Part shown: positions 17,291-26,227 of the stretch, in pieces
Layout of the letters: every line of letters begins with the position of its first letter
How positions within the stretch are numbered: the stretch's first letter is position 1
Assembly: GCA_028710565.1 (NCBI GenBank)
Contig: JAQTTV010000016.1
Coordinates: 1 to 64,000, forward strand
Source: Gallionella sp.
GTDB taxonomy: Bacteria > Pseudomonadota > Gammaproteobacteria > Burkholderiales > Gallionellaceae
DNA length: 64,000 bases
Direction: 5' to 3'
The notes under the pieces: model-generated
What the model saw: the letters and a program-made list of their open reading frames with translations, nothing else
The model's database searches: none
What the model was told of the DNA's origin: nothing
Position numbers and translations under genes: made by a program

Positions 17291-20017
17291 ATGAACGACC
17301 AACGTCCCGACCCTGATTCATTGCTGGAACGTGTCCAGCGTGCGGAAGCGGTGCGTCGCCGTGGGCGGTTGAAGATTTTTTTCGGGGCGTGTGCGGGGGT
17401 GGGTAAAACTTTTGGCATGTTGGTGGCGGCGCGGGAGCGGCGGGCGGAAGGCTTGGATGTGGTGGCGGGGTATGTGGAAACGCATAAACGCGTTGAAACC
17501 GAGCAGTTGTTGGACGGGTTGGAAATTTTGCCGCCGCGTTGGGTGACGTATCACAACACGCAACTGGCTGAATTTGATTTAGATGGCGCGCTTAAACGTC
17601 GCCCCGCGTTGATTTTGGTGGATGAATTAGCGCACACCAACGCCCCTGGTTCGCGTCATCCTAAGCGTTGGCAGGATGTGGAAGAGCTGCTGGACGCGGG
17701 GATTGATGTCTATACCGCCGTGAATGTGCAGCATATCGACAGTTTGAACGATGTGGTCGCGCAAATCACGGGCGTTGCGGTGTGGGAAACCGTGCCTGAT
17801 GCGGTGTTGGAGCGCGCCAACGAAATTGAGCTGATTGACTTGCCGCCCGATGAATTGTTGCAACGCTTGAAAGAAGGCAAAGTGTATTTGCCACAACAAG
17901 CCGAGCGTGCCGCGCAGCATTTTTTCCGCAAGGGGAATTTGATTGCTTTGCGCGAATTGGCGTTGCGGCGCACGGCGGATCGGGTGGATGCGCAAATGCG
18001 CGACTACCGCAATGACCATGCTATTCAAGACGTGTGGCAAGTCAAAGAACGGCTGCTGGTGTGTGTCGGGCCAGGTAATTCTGCCGAAAATTTGGTGCGC
18101 GCTTCCTTCCGTTTGGCGCAGTTGCTCAAAGCAGAATGGATCGTGGTGTATGTTGAAACCGCCAAGCTGCAACGCTTGTCCAGAGCGCAACGCGATGCGA
18201 TTTTGCGCACCCTCAAACTGGCGGAAGAATTAGGCGCGGAGGCGATTACCCTCAGCGGGCACAAGCTGGTGGATGAAGTCATCGGCTATGCGCGTACCCG
18301 CAATGTGACGCGCATTGCGTTGGGCAAACCCACTTTGCTAGGCTGGCGGCATCGGGTATTCGGATCGCTGGTCAACGACATCATCCGCCAAGCACGGGAT
18401 ATAGACATTCATCTGGTCGGCAAAGAATCTAGTTTTTTATCTCAGATAAGCGCGCATCCTTACTTTGCCCGCAGTCGGCTATATCTCGGATTGGCATCGG
18501 AAGAAGTCTATTCGCCCAGCAAATGGCGCGAGGGTTATGGCTGGGCGATTGCCGTCACCGCCGTTTGCACGGGTATAGACTGGTGGATTTTTAGCTATTT
18601 TGACCTCGCCAATTTGATTATGGTGTATCTGTTGGGGGTCGTCGTCGTGGCGGCGCGCTATGGGCGCGACCCGTCGGTATTGAGTTCGTTTTTGAGCGTG
18701 TTGCTGTTTGACTTCTTTTTTGTCCCGCCGCGTTTTAGTTTTGCGGTATCGGATACCCAATATCTCATCACCTTTGGCATTATGTTGTTGGTCGCGCTGG
18801 TCATCAGCAACATGACCGCCAGCATTCATCATCAAGCCAAAATCGCGGGGCATCGTGAACGGCGGATTACCTCGCTGTATGCCATGAGTCGAGAGTTAGC
18901 CGCCAGTCGCGGCAAAGAAAATATCCTGCGGATCGCCGTCAAACACGTTGCCGATGTGTTTGAAGCGCAAGCCGTGTTGCTGTTGCCCAATACGGCTGGG
19001 CGCGTCGTGTATCCCACGGCGGAAAGTCTGACCCAATCGTGCCATCGCAGCGATTTGAGCGTGGCACAGTGGGTGTATGACCATGAACAAATGGCGGGAC
19101 AAGGTACGGACACCTTGCCTGGCGGCGAGATGGTGTATCTACCCGTCAAAGCCACCTCGGGCATGATAGGCGTGTTGGTATTGTTGCCGCTGAATCCTGC
19201 ACGGCTTGCCCTGCCTGAACAACAGCGGATGCTGGAAACCTTCGTCAGCCAAATTGCCTTGGCATTAGAACGCGTGCGATTGGCAGCCGAATCACACGCC
19301 ACGCAGATGAAAATGGAAACCGAACAATTGCGCAACTCCTTGTTGTCCGCCATTTCCCATGATTTACGCACCCCGTTGGCGGCAATCGTCGGCGCGTCGA
19401 GCAGTTTGGTGCAGGGCGGCGAGCAGATGGCGCACGCATCGCGCCAAGAACTCAGCCAAGCTATTTACGACGAAGCCATACGCATGGCAGGACTCGCCAA
19501 TAACTTGCTGGATATGGCGCGGTTGCAAGCGGGGGCGATTGTTCTTAATAAACAATGGCAACCCTTGGAAGAAGTCGTCGGCGGCGCGTTGGCGGGTATC
19601 CGCATGGCAGATCATCCCGTTAGCATACAATTACCAGCGGATTTACCCTTGGTGGAAATTGATAGCATGTTGATTGAACGGGTATTTGTGAATTTATTGG
19701 ACAATGCCGTCAAATACACCCCCGCCACCACGGCGGTTGAAATTTCTGCCAAGGTGATGCAAAACGAATTGTGGGTGCAAGTTGCCGATCACGGCGGCGG
19801 CATTCCGTTAGGCGAGGAGCTGCGCATTTTTGAAAAATTCCATCGCGTCACCCGCGAAGGCAATCAAGGCGGTGCGGGCTTGGGACTGACCATCTGCCGC
19901 GCCATTATCGAAGCCCACGGCGGGCGCATCTGGGCGGATAATCTACCCACAGGCGGCGCAGCCTTTCATTTTGCCCTGCCCCTGACCCAACCGCCCACCA
20001 TCGAACCTGAAGTGTGA
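17291..20017 (+). CDS. kdpD: Osmosensitive K+ channel sensor histidine kinase KdpD
   Basis: Membrane sensor kinase that phosphorylates KdpE when potassium is limiting. The 908-residue protein has the full architecture: N-terminal KdpD domain with Walker A GACAGVGKT (32-40), a universal-stress-protein domain (about 250-370), four closely spaced membrane helices (about 415-520), and a GAF-like domain. The kinase core follows, with phosphoacceptor H690 in SAISHDLRTPL and ATP-binding boxes NLLDNAVKYT and GGAGLGLTICRAI. It follows corA by 18 bases and precedes kdpE after a repeat-filled 241-base gap. Its targets are presumably the kdp genes at 5.4-10.2 kb. Confidence 0.97.
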   Translation: MNDQRPDPDSLLERVQRAEAVRRRGRLKIFFGACAGVGKTFGMLVAARERRAEGLDVVAGYVETHKRVETEQLLDGLEILPPRWVTYHNTQLAEFDLDGALKRRPALILVDELAHTNAPGSRHPKRWQDVEELLDAGIDVYTAVNVQHIDSLNDVVAQITGVAVWETVPDAVLERANEIELIDLPPDELLQRLKEGKVYLPQQAERAAQHFFRKGNLIALRELALRRTADRVDAQMRDYRNDHAIQDVWQVKERLLVCVGPGNSAENLVRASFRLAQLLKAEWIVVYVETAKLQRLSRAQRDAILRTLKLAEELGAEAITLSGHKLVDEVIGYARTRNVTRIALGKPTLLGWRHRVFGSLVNDIIRQARDIDIHLVGKESSFLSQISAHPYFARSRLYLGLASEEVYSPSKWREGYGWAIAVTAVCTGIDWWIFSYFDLANLIMVYLLGVVVVAARYGRDPSVLSSFLSVLLFDFFFVPPRFSFAVSDTQYLITFGIMLLVALVISNMTASIHHQAKIAGHRERRITSLYAMSRELAASRGKENILRIAVKHVADVFEAQAVLLLPNTAGRVVYPTAESLTQSCHRSDLSVAQWVYDHEQMAGQGTDTLPGGEMVYLPVKATSGMIGVLVLLPLNPARLALPEQQRMLETFVSQIALALERVRLAAESHATQMKMETEQLRNSLLSAISHDLRTPLAAIVGASSSLVQGGEQMAHASRQELSQAIYDEAIRMAGLANNLLDMARLQAGAIVLNKQWQPLEEVVGGALAGIRMADHPVSIQLPADLPLVEIDSMLIERVFVNLLDNAVKYTPATTAVEISAKVMQNELWVQVADHGGGIPLGEELRIFEKFHRVTREGNQGGAGLGLTICRAIIEAHGGRIWADNLPTGGAAFHFALPLTQPPTIEPEV

Positions 20018-20045
20018 ACGCCAGATGAACCATGACAATTTATTC

Positions 20046-20261
20046 CCTCCCCTTAGCAGGGGGAGGGTTAGGGTGGGGGTTGAAGTCGTCGCACTGGCGC
20101 AAACTTTCAACCCTCATCCTAGGTCTTCCCCCTGCTAGGGGAAAGGAGTTTGTTCACGACTATTTTATTTATAAATCAAAATGTTAAATAAAACAGGGCT
20201 GTTTTTTTCCAGAAGATGCACGACATTCAAAAATGTCCAATAAATTGTGTAGATACCTATG
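20046..20261. repeat. MITE-like repeat between kdpD and kdpE
   Basis: Inverted arms built on CTCCCCTTAGCAGGGGGAGG (about 20047-20066) and TTCCCCCTGCTAGGGGAAAGG (about 20129-20149) also occur in the repeat at 31608-31895. The right end TTGTGTAGATACCTATG (20245-20261) is a perfect 17-base match, in inverse orientation, to the left terminus of that element, and similarity extends some 20 bases further. The matching left terminus is not recognisable. The ATG of kdpE forms the last three bases. Confidence 0.75.
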
Positions 20262-20954
20262 CCCATAAACGCCACCCTCGTCATCATCGAAGACGAAATC
20301 CAAATCCGCCGCTTTTTGCGCACCACACTGGCATCGCAAGGCTATCAAATTATCGAAGCCGAAACAGGCAAACAAGGCTTGGGCGAAGCTGCCCTGCGCA
20401 AGCCTGATTTAATCATCCTTGATCTCGGCTTGCCCGACATGGACGGCGTGGACGTGGTCAAAACGATCCGCAACTGGTCAGATGTGCCCATCATCATCCT
20501 GTCCGCCCGCTCCCAAGAACACGACAAAATCTCCGCCTTGGATGCAGGTGCGGATGACTATTTGGTCAAACCTTTTGCCGCAGGCGAATTATTGGCGCGC
20601 ATCCGCGTGGCATTGCGCCATGTTTCTGTCACCACCAGCAGTAGCACCGAAGGGATTTTCGCAGTCGATGCCCTCAAAGTCGATTTGGTCCACCGCAAAG
20701 TGACGGTCAACGACACCGAAGTTCACCTCACCCCCATCGAATATCGCTTACTCACCGCCCTCATCAAACACGCGGGCAAAGTCCTCACCCACCAATTTCT
20801 GCTCAAAGAAGTCTGGGGCGCAAATTACACCGAACGCGCCCACTACCTCCGCATCTACATGGGCACGCTACGCCACAAACTCGAACAAAATCCCGCCCGC
20901 CCTCGATTTTTACTGACTGAAGTCGGCGTGGGCTACCGACTGGCGGTGGTTTAA
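20259..20954 (+). CDS. kdpE: KdpE response regulator
   Basis: OmpR/PhoB-family regulator that activates kdpFABC after phosphorylation by KdpD. The 231-residue protein has a receiver domain with acidic pocket EDE (11-13), phosphoacceptor D55 (LIILDLGLPD) and the conserved Lys in LVKPF near residue 103. The C-terminal winged helix follows (LTPIEYRLLTALIKHAGKV, then VGVGYRL). No downstream Met precedes the first strand, so the start must be ATG 20259, which lies in the end of a repeat. No good Shine-Dalgarno sequence is visible, which may make translation weak or unusual. Confidence 0.95.
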   Translation: MPINATLVIIEDEIQIRRFLRTTLASQGYQIIEAETGKQGLGEAALRKPDLIILDLGLPDMDGVDVVKTIRNWSDVPIIILSARSQEHDKISALDAGADDYLVKPFAAGELLARIRVALRHVSVTTSSSTEGIFAVDALKVDLVHRKVTVNDTEVHLTPIEYRLLTALIKHAGKVLTHQFLLKEVWGANYTERAHYLRIYMGTLRHKLEQNPARPRFLLTEVGVGYRLAVV

Positions 20955-21069
20955 CGAGGCTTGATTTATGCAATGTTGGGCCTTCATATTGATGAGTACC
21001 TATTTTTTCGCGGGTGGTGGATCAGAAAAATTACATGCTTAGACTCCATTTAACGCGATGTCGCGCGGG

Positions 21070-21864
21070 CTAAACGCATAACATTGGCTGCCCAACATAA
21101 AACCCTTGTACATATTCCGCACCCGTGGTTTGTGCCAGCGCGAGCTGATCTGCGGTTTCGATGCCTTGCACGACGACACGAATGCCTGCTTGATGCAGTT
21201 CGTTTATTCTTGTGATGAGCACATGACGAGCGTGAGCTGATTGCGTTGCGCTGACTATCCATTGCCGATCCAATTTCACCATGTCAGGCTTGAGCAGCAG
21301 AGCGTGATGAAAATGACTGTCAGCCACGTTGTCCAAGGCAGTGCAATACCCCAAGGCACGGTAATTCTTAATCGCGAGCGTGAGTTGAGCAAAGTCGTTA
21401 TTAGCCTGCATTTCAATCACCGTGTGGGTGGTTTGCAAATCGTGATACTGCAAAATTTTCTCAAAGGTACGCCCATGGTCACCCACTTGGTTCACGAAAA
21501 ACGGATGTACATTCAAAAACAGCCGTGCAGTTTCGGGGTAATATCGTGCGTGGTTGAGCAAGTGGATGGTGCGCACGAGCCTGTCGAATTGCACCAGTCG
21601 ATTGGTGTCCATAGCGTGATTGAATGCCAGCTCTGGTGCCAAGGGTAGCTCCTGACGCGAGGCTCGCAACAGTGCTTCATGCCCCACTAATGTCCCATCC
21701 GCCTGCAATACGGGTTGAAAAACACTACTCAAGCGCATTCCCATAAAATGGCAGACCAATCCGTCTTGCGGCGTATCGGTGAGCGAATATTCGTCTGCAT
21801 TCAACAATAAACTGTTGCGCAGTACCAGCATAAGCCGCAAATAGCGGTAGGGGCGATGTGCCAT
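21070..21864 (-). CDS. Degenerate EAL-domain protein
   Basis: A 264-residue stand-alone EAL-type domain (start chosen at MAHRPYRYLRLMLVL by alignment with its neighbour). EAL proteins hydrolyse cyclic di-GMP using a Mg2+ cluster. The first Glu survives (GHEALLRAS) and VIEMQANNDF replaces the second acidic block. The DDFG loop is ALDNVADSHF and the EGVET glutamate is replaced by Gln (VVQGIET). It is therefore probably catalytically inactive and more likely a c-di-GMP-binding or protein-binding adaptor. It forms a tandem pair with the gene at 21956-22852. Confidence 0.8.
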   Translation of the reverse strand: MAHRPYRYLRLMLVLRNSLLLNADEYSLTDTPQDGLVCHFMGMRLSSVFQPVLQADGTLVGHEALLRASRQELPLAPELAFNHAMDTNRLVQFDRLVRTIHLLNHARYYPETARLFLNVHPFFVNQVGDHGRTFEKILQYHDLQTTHTVIEMQANNDFAQLTLAIKNYRALGYCTALDNVADSHFHHALLLKPDMVKLDRQWIVSATQSAHARHVLITRINELHQAGIRVVVQGIETADQLALAQTTGAEYVQGFYVGQPMLCV

Positions 21865-21955
21865 GAGATGCCTCGTCTTTTGAATAATGAATAAAAAACA
21901 GGGATAGTTTCCTACCCCTGCAAAGTGGGCTGACACCCACGGAGGAGGTTTGAAG

Positions 21956-22852
21956 TTAAGCGGCTAAGCGGTCGTGGGGACAAAGTGCTTCCCGTGGTGC
22001 GGGAGAAAATTCAGGATATCCAAGGAAATAGCCTTGAAACAAATCCGCACCTGTTTGTTGCGCAATCGCCCATTGTTTGGCCGTTTCGATGCCCTCAATC
22101 ACCACGCGTATGCCTTCGTGATGGAAGATATTGACCAAGCCAATCAGCACCGTCGCCACGCTACTATTTTGTTCTGCTGCCCGAATGACGGCATGGTCAA
22201 GCTTGACGATGTTTGGACGCAACGCCAACACGCGATTCAATTCGCCATCAGGCTCCATGTGGCTGTCGAGGTGCGGCCGATTTAAGATCCGATTGATGCC
22301 AGAATTCGACGCGCCAAAAGCATCCACCGCAATTTGATAGTCTATCTTGCGGTAATTTTGAATCGCTTGTGCCAGTACGACTTGATCTGCCACGGCGGCC
22401 GCTTTGATTTCGATGACCACACGTGAAGTCGGCACGGAGTAATAATGCAAAATTTGCTCGAACGTTTGCCCATGGTCGTTCACACGGCTCAATAGGCGCG
22501 GATCGACATTGAGAAAAAGCAATTCATCTTCCGAGAAGCTGCGTGAGTGATTGAGCAAATGAATCGTGCGCACCAGTCGGTCAAACTGCACCAACCTATC
22601 CGCTTGCGCCGCGTCGTCAAAAGCAGCCTGTGGACTCAGTTCGCCATGCTCTAACAGCGAAACCCGCAATAGAGCCTCGCGCCCTAATACATTGCCACTC
22701 GCATCGAGAATTGGCTGAAAAGCACTGGCGAGATGGGTCTGCAAAAAATGGCAAACTAAGCCGCGCGCTTCGACCTGACTAAAATCAAACTCATCAAAAT
22801 TCAGTGATAAATTTCCACGCAACAGCCGTTTTAAGTACAAGAAGCTAGACAT
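21956..22852 (-). CDS. EAL-domain protein, tandem paralogue
   Basis: A 298-residue paralogue of the preceding entry, sharing the order GREALLRVS, DRLVRTIHLLNHSR, FLNVDPRLL and QGYFLGYP. The EGIET glutamate is kept (VVIEGIET), but the DDFGTG loop reads VDAFGASNSG, so one catalytic Asp is lost. A 25-residue insertion around GINRILNRPHLDSHMEPD distinguishes it from its neighbour. It lies only eight bases from the sbp stop, so it may be co-transcribed with the sulfate-binding protein. Activity is uncertain. Confidence 0.8.
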   Translation of the reverse strand: MSSFLYLKRLLRGNLSLNFDEFDFSQVEARGLVCHFLQTHLASAFQPILDASGNVLGREALLRVSLLEHGELSPQAAFDDAAQADRLVQFDRLVRTIHLLNHSRSFSEDELLFLNVDPRLLSRVNDHGQTFEQILHYYSVPTSRVVIEIKAAAVADQVVLAQAIQNYRKIDYQIAVDAFGASNSGINRILNRPHLDSHMEPDGELNRVLALRPNIVKLDHAVIRAAEQNSSVATVLIGLVNIFHHEGIRVVIEGIETAKQWAIAQQTGADLFQGYFLGYPEFSPAPREALCPHDRLAA

Positions 22853-22860
22853 GATTGCAC

Positions 22861-23862
22861 CTATTTTTTGCTATAAATTTGGTCAAACACCCCACCATCG
22901 GAGAAGTGTTCTTTTTGGGCTTTCGTCCAGCCGCCAAACGCGCCGTCTATGGTAATCAGCTCGACTTTGGGAAATTGCTTGGCGTATTTCGCGGCGACTT
23001 TGGCATCCACGGGGCGGTAATAATTTTGTGCGGCAATTTCTTGCCCTTCGGTGCTGTACAGATATTGCAGATAGGCTTCGGCAACTTTGCGCGTGCCGTG
23101 TTTATCCACGTTTTTATCCACGACTGTCACAGGCGGTTCGGCGAGGATGCTCAAGCTGGGGACGATGATTTCAAACTTGCCTTGCCCCAATTCTTTGACC
23201 GCGAGGAAGGCTTCGTTTTCCCATGCCAACAATACGTCGCCGATGCCGCGCTCCACAAACGTGGTGGTCGAACCACGTGCGCCTGAATCCAGCACGGGGA
23301 CATTGCCGAATAATTGCGCGACGAAGGCTTTCGCTTTGACGGGATCATTGCCGTTTTTCTTCAAGGCATAGCCCCATGCCGCCAAGTAATTCCAACGTGC
23401 GCCGCCTGAGGTTTTGGGATTGGGCGTAATCACCGATACGCCCGCTTTGATCAAATCGCCCCAATCTTTGATGCCTTTGGGATTGCCTTTGCGCACCAAA
23501 AACACGATGGTGGAGGTGTAAGGCGAGCTGTTGTGCGGCAAACGCGCTTGCCAATTGGCGGGAATCAATTTGCCTTTTTCGGCTAACGCGTCGATGTCAG
23601 CGGCTAATGCCAAGGTCGCCACATCCGCTTCCAGCCCGTCAATAATCGAACGCGCTTGCTTGCCCGAACCACCATGCGAAGCTTTGACCGACACGGCATC
23701 GCCCGTTTTGGCTTGCCATTGTTTGGCGAAGGCGACGTTAAAGTCTTGGTAGAGTTCACGCGTAGGATCGTAAGAAACATTCAGCAAACTGATGTCCGCT
23801 GCCTGTGCTGCGGTCGATAAAACCAATGCCAACAGTGCAGTGCTAATTTTGTTCAATTTCAT
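22861..23862 (-). CDS. sbp: Sulfate-binding periplasmic protein Sbp
   Basis: Periplasmic receptor that delivers sulfate to CysTWA. The 333-residue precursor has a signal peptide [20 protein letters not shown] cleaved after AQA. The mature domain carries [19 protein letters not shown] and [13 protein letters not shown], the sulfate-coordinating Ser/Gly loop, then [16 protein letters not shown]. All are diagnostic for Sbp/CysP, Sbp being more likely. It is separated from cysTWA by about 17.6 kb. A small PhoB-like DNA-binding protein is encoded immediately upstream. Confidence 0.95.
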   Translation of the reverse strand: MKLNKISTALLALVLSTAAQAADISLLNVSYDPTRELYQDFNVAFAKQWQAKTGDAVSVKASHGGSGKQARSIIDGLEADVATLALAADIDALAEKGKLIPANWQARLPHNSSPYTSTIVFLVRKGNPKGIKDWGDLIKAGVSVITPNPKTSGGARWNYLAAWGYALKKNGNDPVKAKAFVAQLFGNVPVLDSGARGSTTTFVERGIGDVLLAWENEAFLAVKELGQGKFEIIVPSLSILAEPPVTVVDKNVDKHGTRKVAEAYLQYLYSTEGQEIAAQNYYRPVDAKVAAKYAKQFPKVELITIDGAFGGWTKAQKEHFSDGGVFDQIYSKK

Positions 23863-23883
23863 GGTGTTACTCCTTAAAGATAA

Positions 23884-24282
23884 TTAGTTAATTGAAATTT
23901 TTTGTACAACAACATTTGATACAGATGAAAACAGATAGCCTCGACAATGGATCGTTTGAATCAGCTTATCCAAGCCGAAAGGCTGCAAACTCGCCCGCAA
24001 ACAACGGATATGCACATCGACGGTGCGAGCTTCGACCACCACGCGACTTCCCCAAATCTCACTCAATAATTGATGGCGGGAATGAACTTGATTGGGGTGC
24101 GTCATCAAAAAATGCAGCAAACGAAACACCATGGGTCTTAAGAAAAGCTGCGCATCGCCCACTTGCAATTGATTGACGGAGGGCAATAAATGCAAACCGC
24201 CTGATTGAATAGGCTGAGCATCCTCATGACGATCCCAGTATGGAATGGGATGATTGAGCACTTGGGCTGAATGAAGCTGCAT
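23884..24282 (-). CDS. Orphan winged-helix (OmpR/PhoB output-domain) protein
   Basis: A 132-residue protein made of a short variable N-terminus and a complete PhoB-type winged helix: LRPMVFRLLHFLMTHPNQV, SRHQLLSEIWGS, then TVDVHIRCLRASL and IHCRGYLFS. There is no receiver domain, so it cannot be switched by a histidine kinase in the usual way. It lies 21 bases upstream of sbp on the same strand. It is closest in motif to the C-terminal half of PhoB (RTVDVHIRRLRKAL). A local regulator of sbp or the EAL genes is the simplest guess. Confidence 0.82.
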   Translation of the reverse strand: MQLHSAQVLNHPIPYWDRHEDAQPIQSGGLHLLPSVNQLQVGDAQLFLRPMVFRLLHFLMTHPNQVHSRHQLLSEIWGSRVVVEARTVDVHIRCLRASLQPFGLDKLIQTIHCRGYLFSSVSNVVVQKISIN

Positions 24283-24530
24283 TTAGATTCCCTTCGATAA
24301 AATGATGTGCATCACGACGGTTCGCATCTTAGAAGCTGAAAGAATCGAAGAGAACTAACCATTTTTCAATTGCTTAGCTGTTTTTGGAATATACGAGGTC
24401 AAGACGGAGTCCTCGCTCATGCTGACAAAGCAGGACGACTTGCATGATTAAGAATGACGCGATGGACAAAACGAGGTTTTTTCTGACCACGCCATGCGCA
24501 ACCAACACGAAAAAGGTGATGCGACTCTTT

Positions 24531-24558
24531 TTGACCCTGCCGCATATTCGGTTAGAAT
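24531..24558 (+). promoter_or_regulatory. Sigma70-type promoter for rpe-gph
   Basis: TTGACC (24531-24536), a 16-base spacer and TAGAAT (24553-24558) give a good promoter about 58 bases before the rpe start. The rest of the 334-base gap from 24283 must also hold the divergent promoter of the winged-helix gene; no other element is recognised there. Confidence 0.6.
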
Positions 24559-24616
24559 GCTGGGGCATAAAGGATGCACCTCCATCGACTCACTTATTTC
24601 ATTAAAGGAATTCACT

Positions 24617-25303
24617 ATGTACCAAATCGCTCCAAGTATTCTTTCCGCCAATTTTGCAAAATTAGGGGAAGAAGTTGATAAAGTACTGGCCTCTGGTGCC
24701 GATATTGTTCACTTTGACGTGATGGATAACCACTACGTGCCTAACCTGACGATCGGGCCTTTGGTGTGCGAAGCCTTGCGCAAGCATGGCGTGACCGCTG
24801 ACATTGACGTGCATTTGATGGTTAAGCCAGTGGATCGCATCATTCCTGACTTTGCTAAAGCAGGCGCGACTTACATCACTTTCCATCCAGAAGCATCCGA
24901 ACATATCGACCGCACCATTGGATTGATTAAAGAACTGGGCTGCAAAGCGGGCTTGGTATTCAATCCTTCCACGCCTTTGGATATTTTGGAATACACCTTG
25001 CCTAAATTGGACATGGTGTTGTTGATGTCCGTGAATCCTGGTTTTGGCGGTCAAAAATTCATTCCTCATGTATTGGACAAAGCGCGCAAAGTGCGCGCGA
25101 TGATTGATGCGGGCGGCTACAAATGCCGTTTGGAAATCGACGGTGGTGTTGGCCCTGCGAATATCAAAGAAGTCGCCGAAGCAGGCGTGGATACCTTTGT
25201 GGCAGGTTCTGCTGTATTCAGCAAATTCAACGCGGCGGATGCAAACGGATATGACACTGTCATCGGCGAACTGCGTGCTGAATTGGCGAAAGTAGGCAAG
25301 TAA
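24617..25303 (+). CDS. rpe: Ribulose-phosphate 3-epimerase
   Basis: TIM-barrel enzyme interconverting ribulose 5-phosphate and xylulose 5-phosphate in the pentose phosphate and Calvin cycles. ATG 24617 gives 228 residues, starting [20 protein letters not shown], with AAAGGA upstream; the longer frame to 24494 crosses the promoter. Metal and catalytic motifs are present: [32 protein letters not shown] and [11 protein letters not shown]. Its stop overlaps the gph start by one base, the usual rpe-gph arrangement. Confidence 0.97.
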   Translation: MYQIAPSILSANFAKLGEEVDKVLASGADIVHFDVMDNHYVPNLTIGPLVCEALRKHGVTADIDVHLMVKPVDRIIPDFAKAGATYITFHPEASEHIDRTIGLIKELGCKAGLVFNPSTPLDILEYTLPKLDMVLLMSVNPGFGGQKFIPHVLDKARKVRAMIDAGGYKCRLEIDGGVGPANIKEVAEAGVDTFVAGSAVFSKFNAADANGYDTVIGELRAELAKVGK

Positions 25304-25992
25304 TGCGCCCAGCCCCCGCGTTTCCATTGGAAGTTTCCGCGCTGCTGTTGGATTTGGATGGCACGTTGTTGCATACCGCGCCTGAACTATCCGAAGCCGC
25401 CAGCCGCATGTTGCGTGACATGAACTTCACGCCAGTATCCTCTGATTTGTTGACCAGCTACATCGGCAACGGTATTGGTTGGTTGGTGAAACGCGCGTTG
25501 ACGGGCGATATGCACGCCACACCCGATGCGGCGTTGTTCGATCATGCCATGCCGATTTTTGAAAAACACTACACGGAACTGTTGCTGCAAAGTAAGCCAT
25601 TTGACGGTGTGGTGGAAGGCTTGGAAGCGATGAAGGCGGCGGGTTTTCGTTTGGGCTGTATCACCAACAAAATGGCGTGCTACACCGAGCCATTGTTGGC
25701 GGGATTGGGACTGGCAAAGTATTTTGAAATCGTGCTGTCTGGCGACACCTTGCCTGAAAAGAAACCGCATCCGCTACCTTTGTTGCACGCCGCGCATTTC
25801 TTTGGCGTGCTGCCTGAAAAAGTCTTGCTGATTGGCGATTCCTTGAACGATACCGTGGCAGCACGCGCGGCAAATTGCCCTGTGTTCTGTGTGCCTTACG
25901 GCTACAACCACGGCGAACCCGTGGAAACGCTGGATTTGGATGCAGTGATTCCCAATCTGTCTGCGGCTTTACCGCTGATTAAACTTGCCTAA
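25303..25992 (+). CDS. gph: Phosphoglycolate phosphatase
   Basis: HAD-family phosphatase that removes phosphate from 2-phosphoglycolate formed by RuBisCO oxygenation or DNA repair. The 229-residue protein has motif I DLDGTLLHT (nucleophile Asp), motif II ITNK, motif III Lys in PEKKPHP and motif IV GDSLND. A helical cap domain lies between motifs I and II. It is translationally coupled to rpe. In other gammaproteobacteria gph is followed by trpE or trpS; here trpE follows after a palindromic repeat. Confidence 0.93.
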   Translation: MRPAPAFPLEVSALLLDLDGTLLHTAPELSEAASRMLRDMNFTPVSSDLLTSYIGNGIGWLVKRALTGDMHATPDAALFDHAMPIFEKHYTELLLQSKPFDGVVEGLEAMKAAGFRLGCITNKMACYTEPLLAGLGLAKYFEIVLSGDTLPEKKPHPLPLLHAAHFFGVLPEKVLLIGDSLNDTVAARAANCPVFCVPYGYNHGEPVETLDLDAVIPNLSAALPLIKLA

Positions 25993-26073
25993 CCATGAAG
26001 CCAATTGCTTGTTTCCTGTCAGATAAACGTGGGCGATGGTGTTGATCTTTATTTGAGGAGGGCTTGATTCAGT

Positions 26074-26163
26074 CCGTTCGCCCTGAGCTTGTCGAAGGGA
26101 AATGGATTGAATCTATTGATGTAAAATTTTCCGCTTATGGTTCGACAGGCTCACCATGAACGG
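26074..26163. repeat. Dispersed palindromic repeat upstream of trpE
   Basis: The left arm at 26074-26099 contains CGCCCTGAGCTTGTCGAAGG and the right arm at 26139-26163 contains TTCGACAGGCTCACCATGAA, imperfectly complementary. Another member of the same family lies at 44289-44378 between livG and livF. The TGAGCTTGTCGAA core is widespread in bacterial intergenic repeats. Confidence 0.8.
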
Positions 26164-26227
26164 CAAATGAAATTGCCCCCTCCTCCTTTAATACACCATT
26201 ATTCCCTGTTTATTCTGGAGGTTTTCC

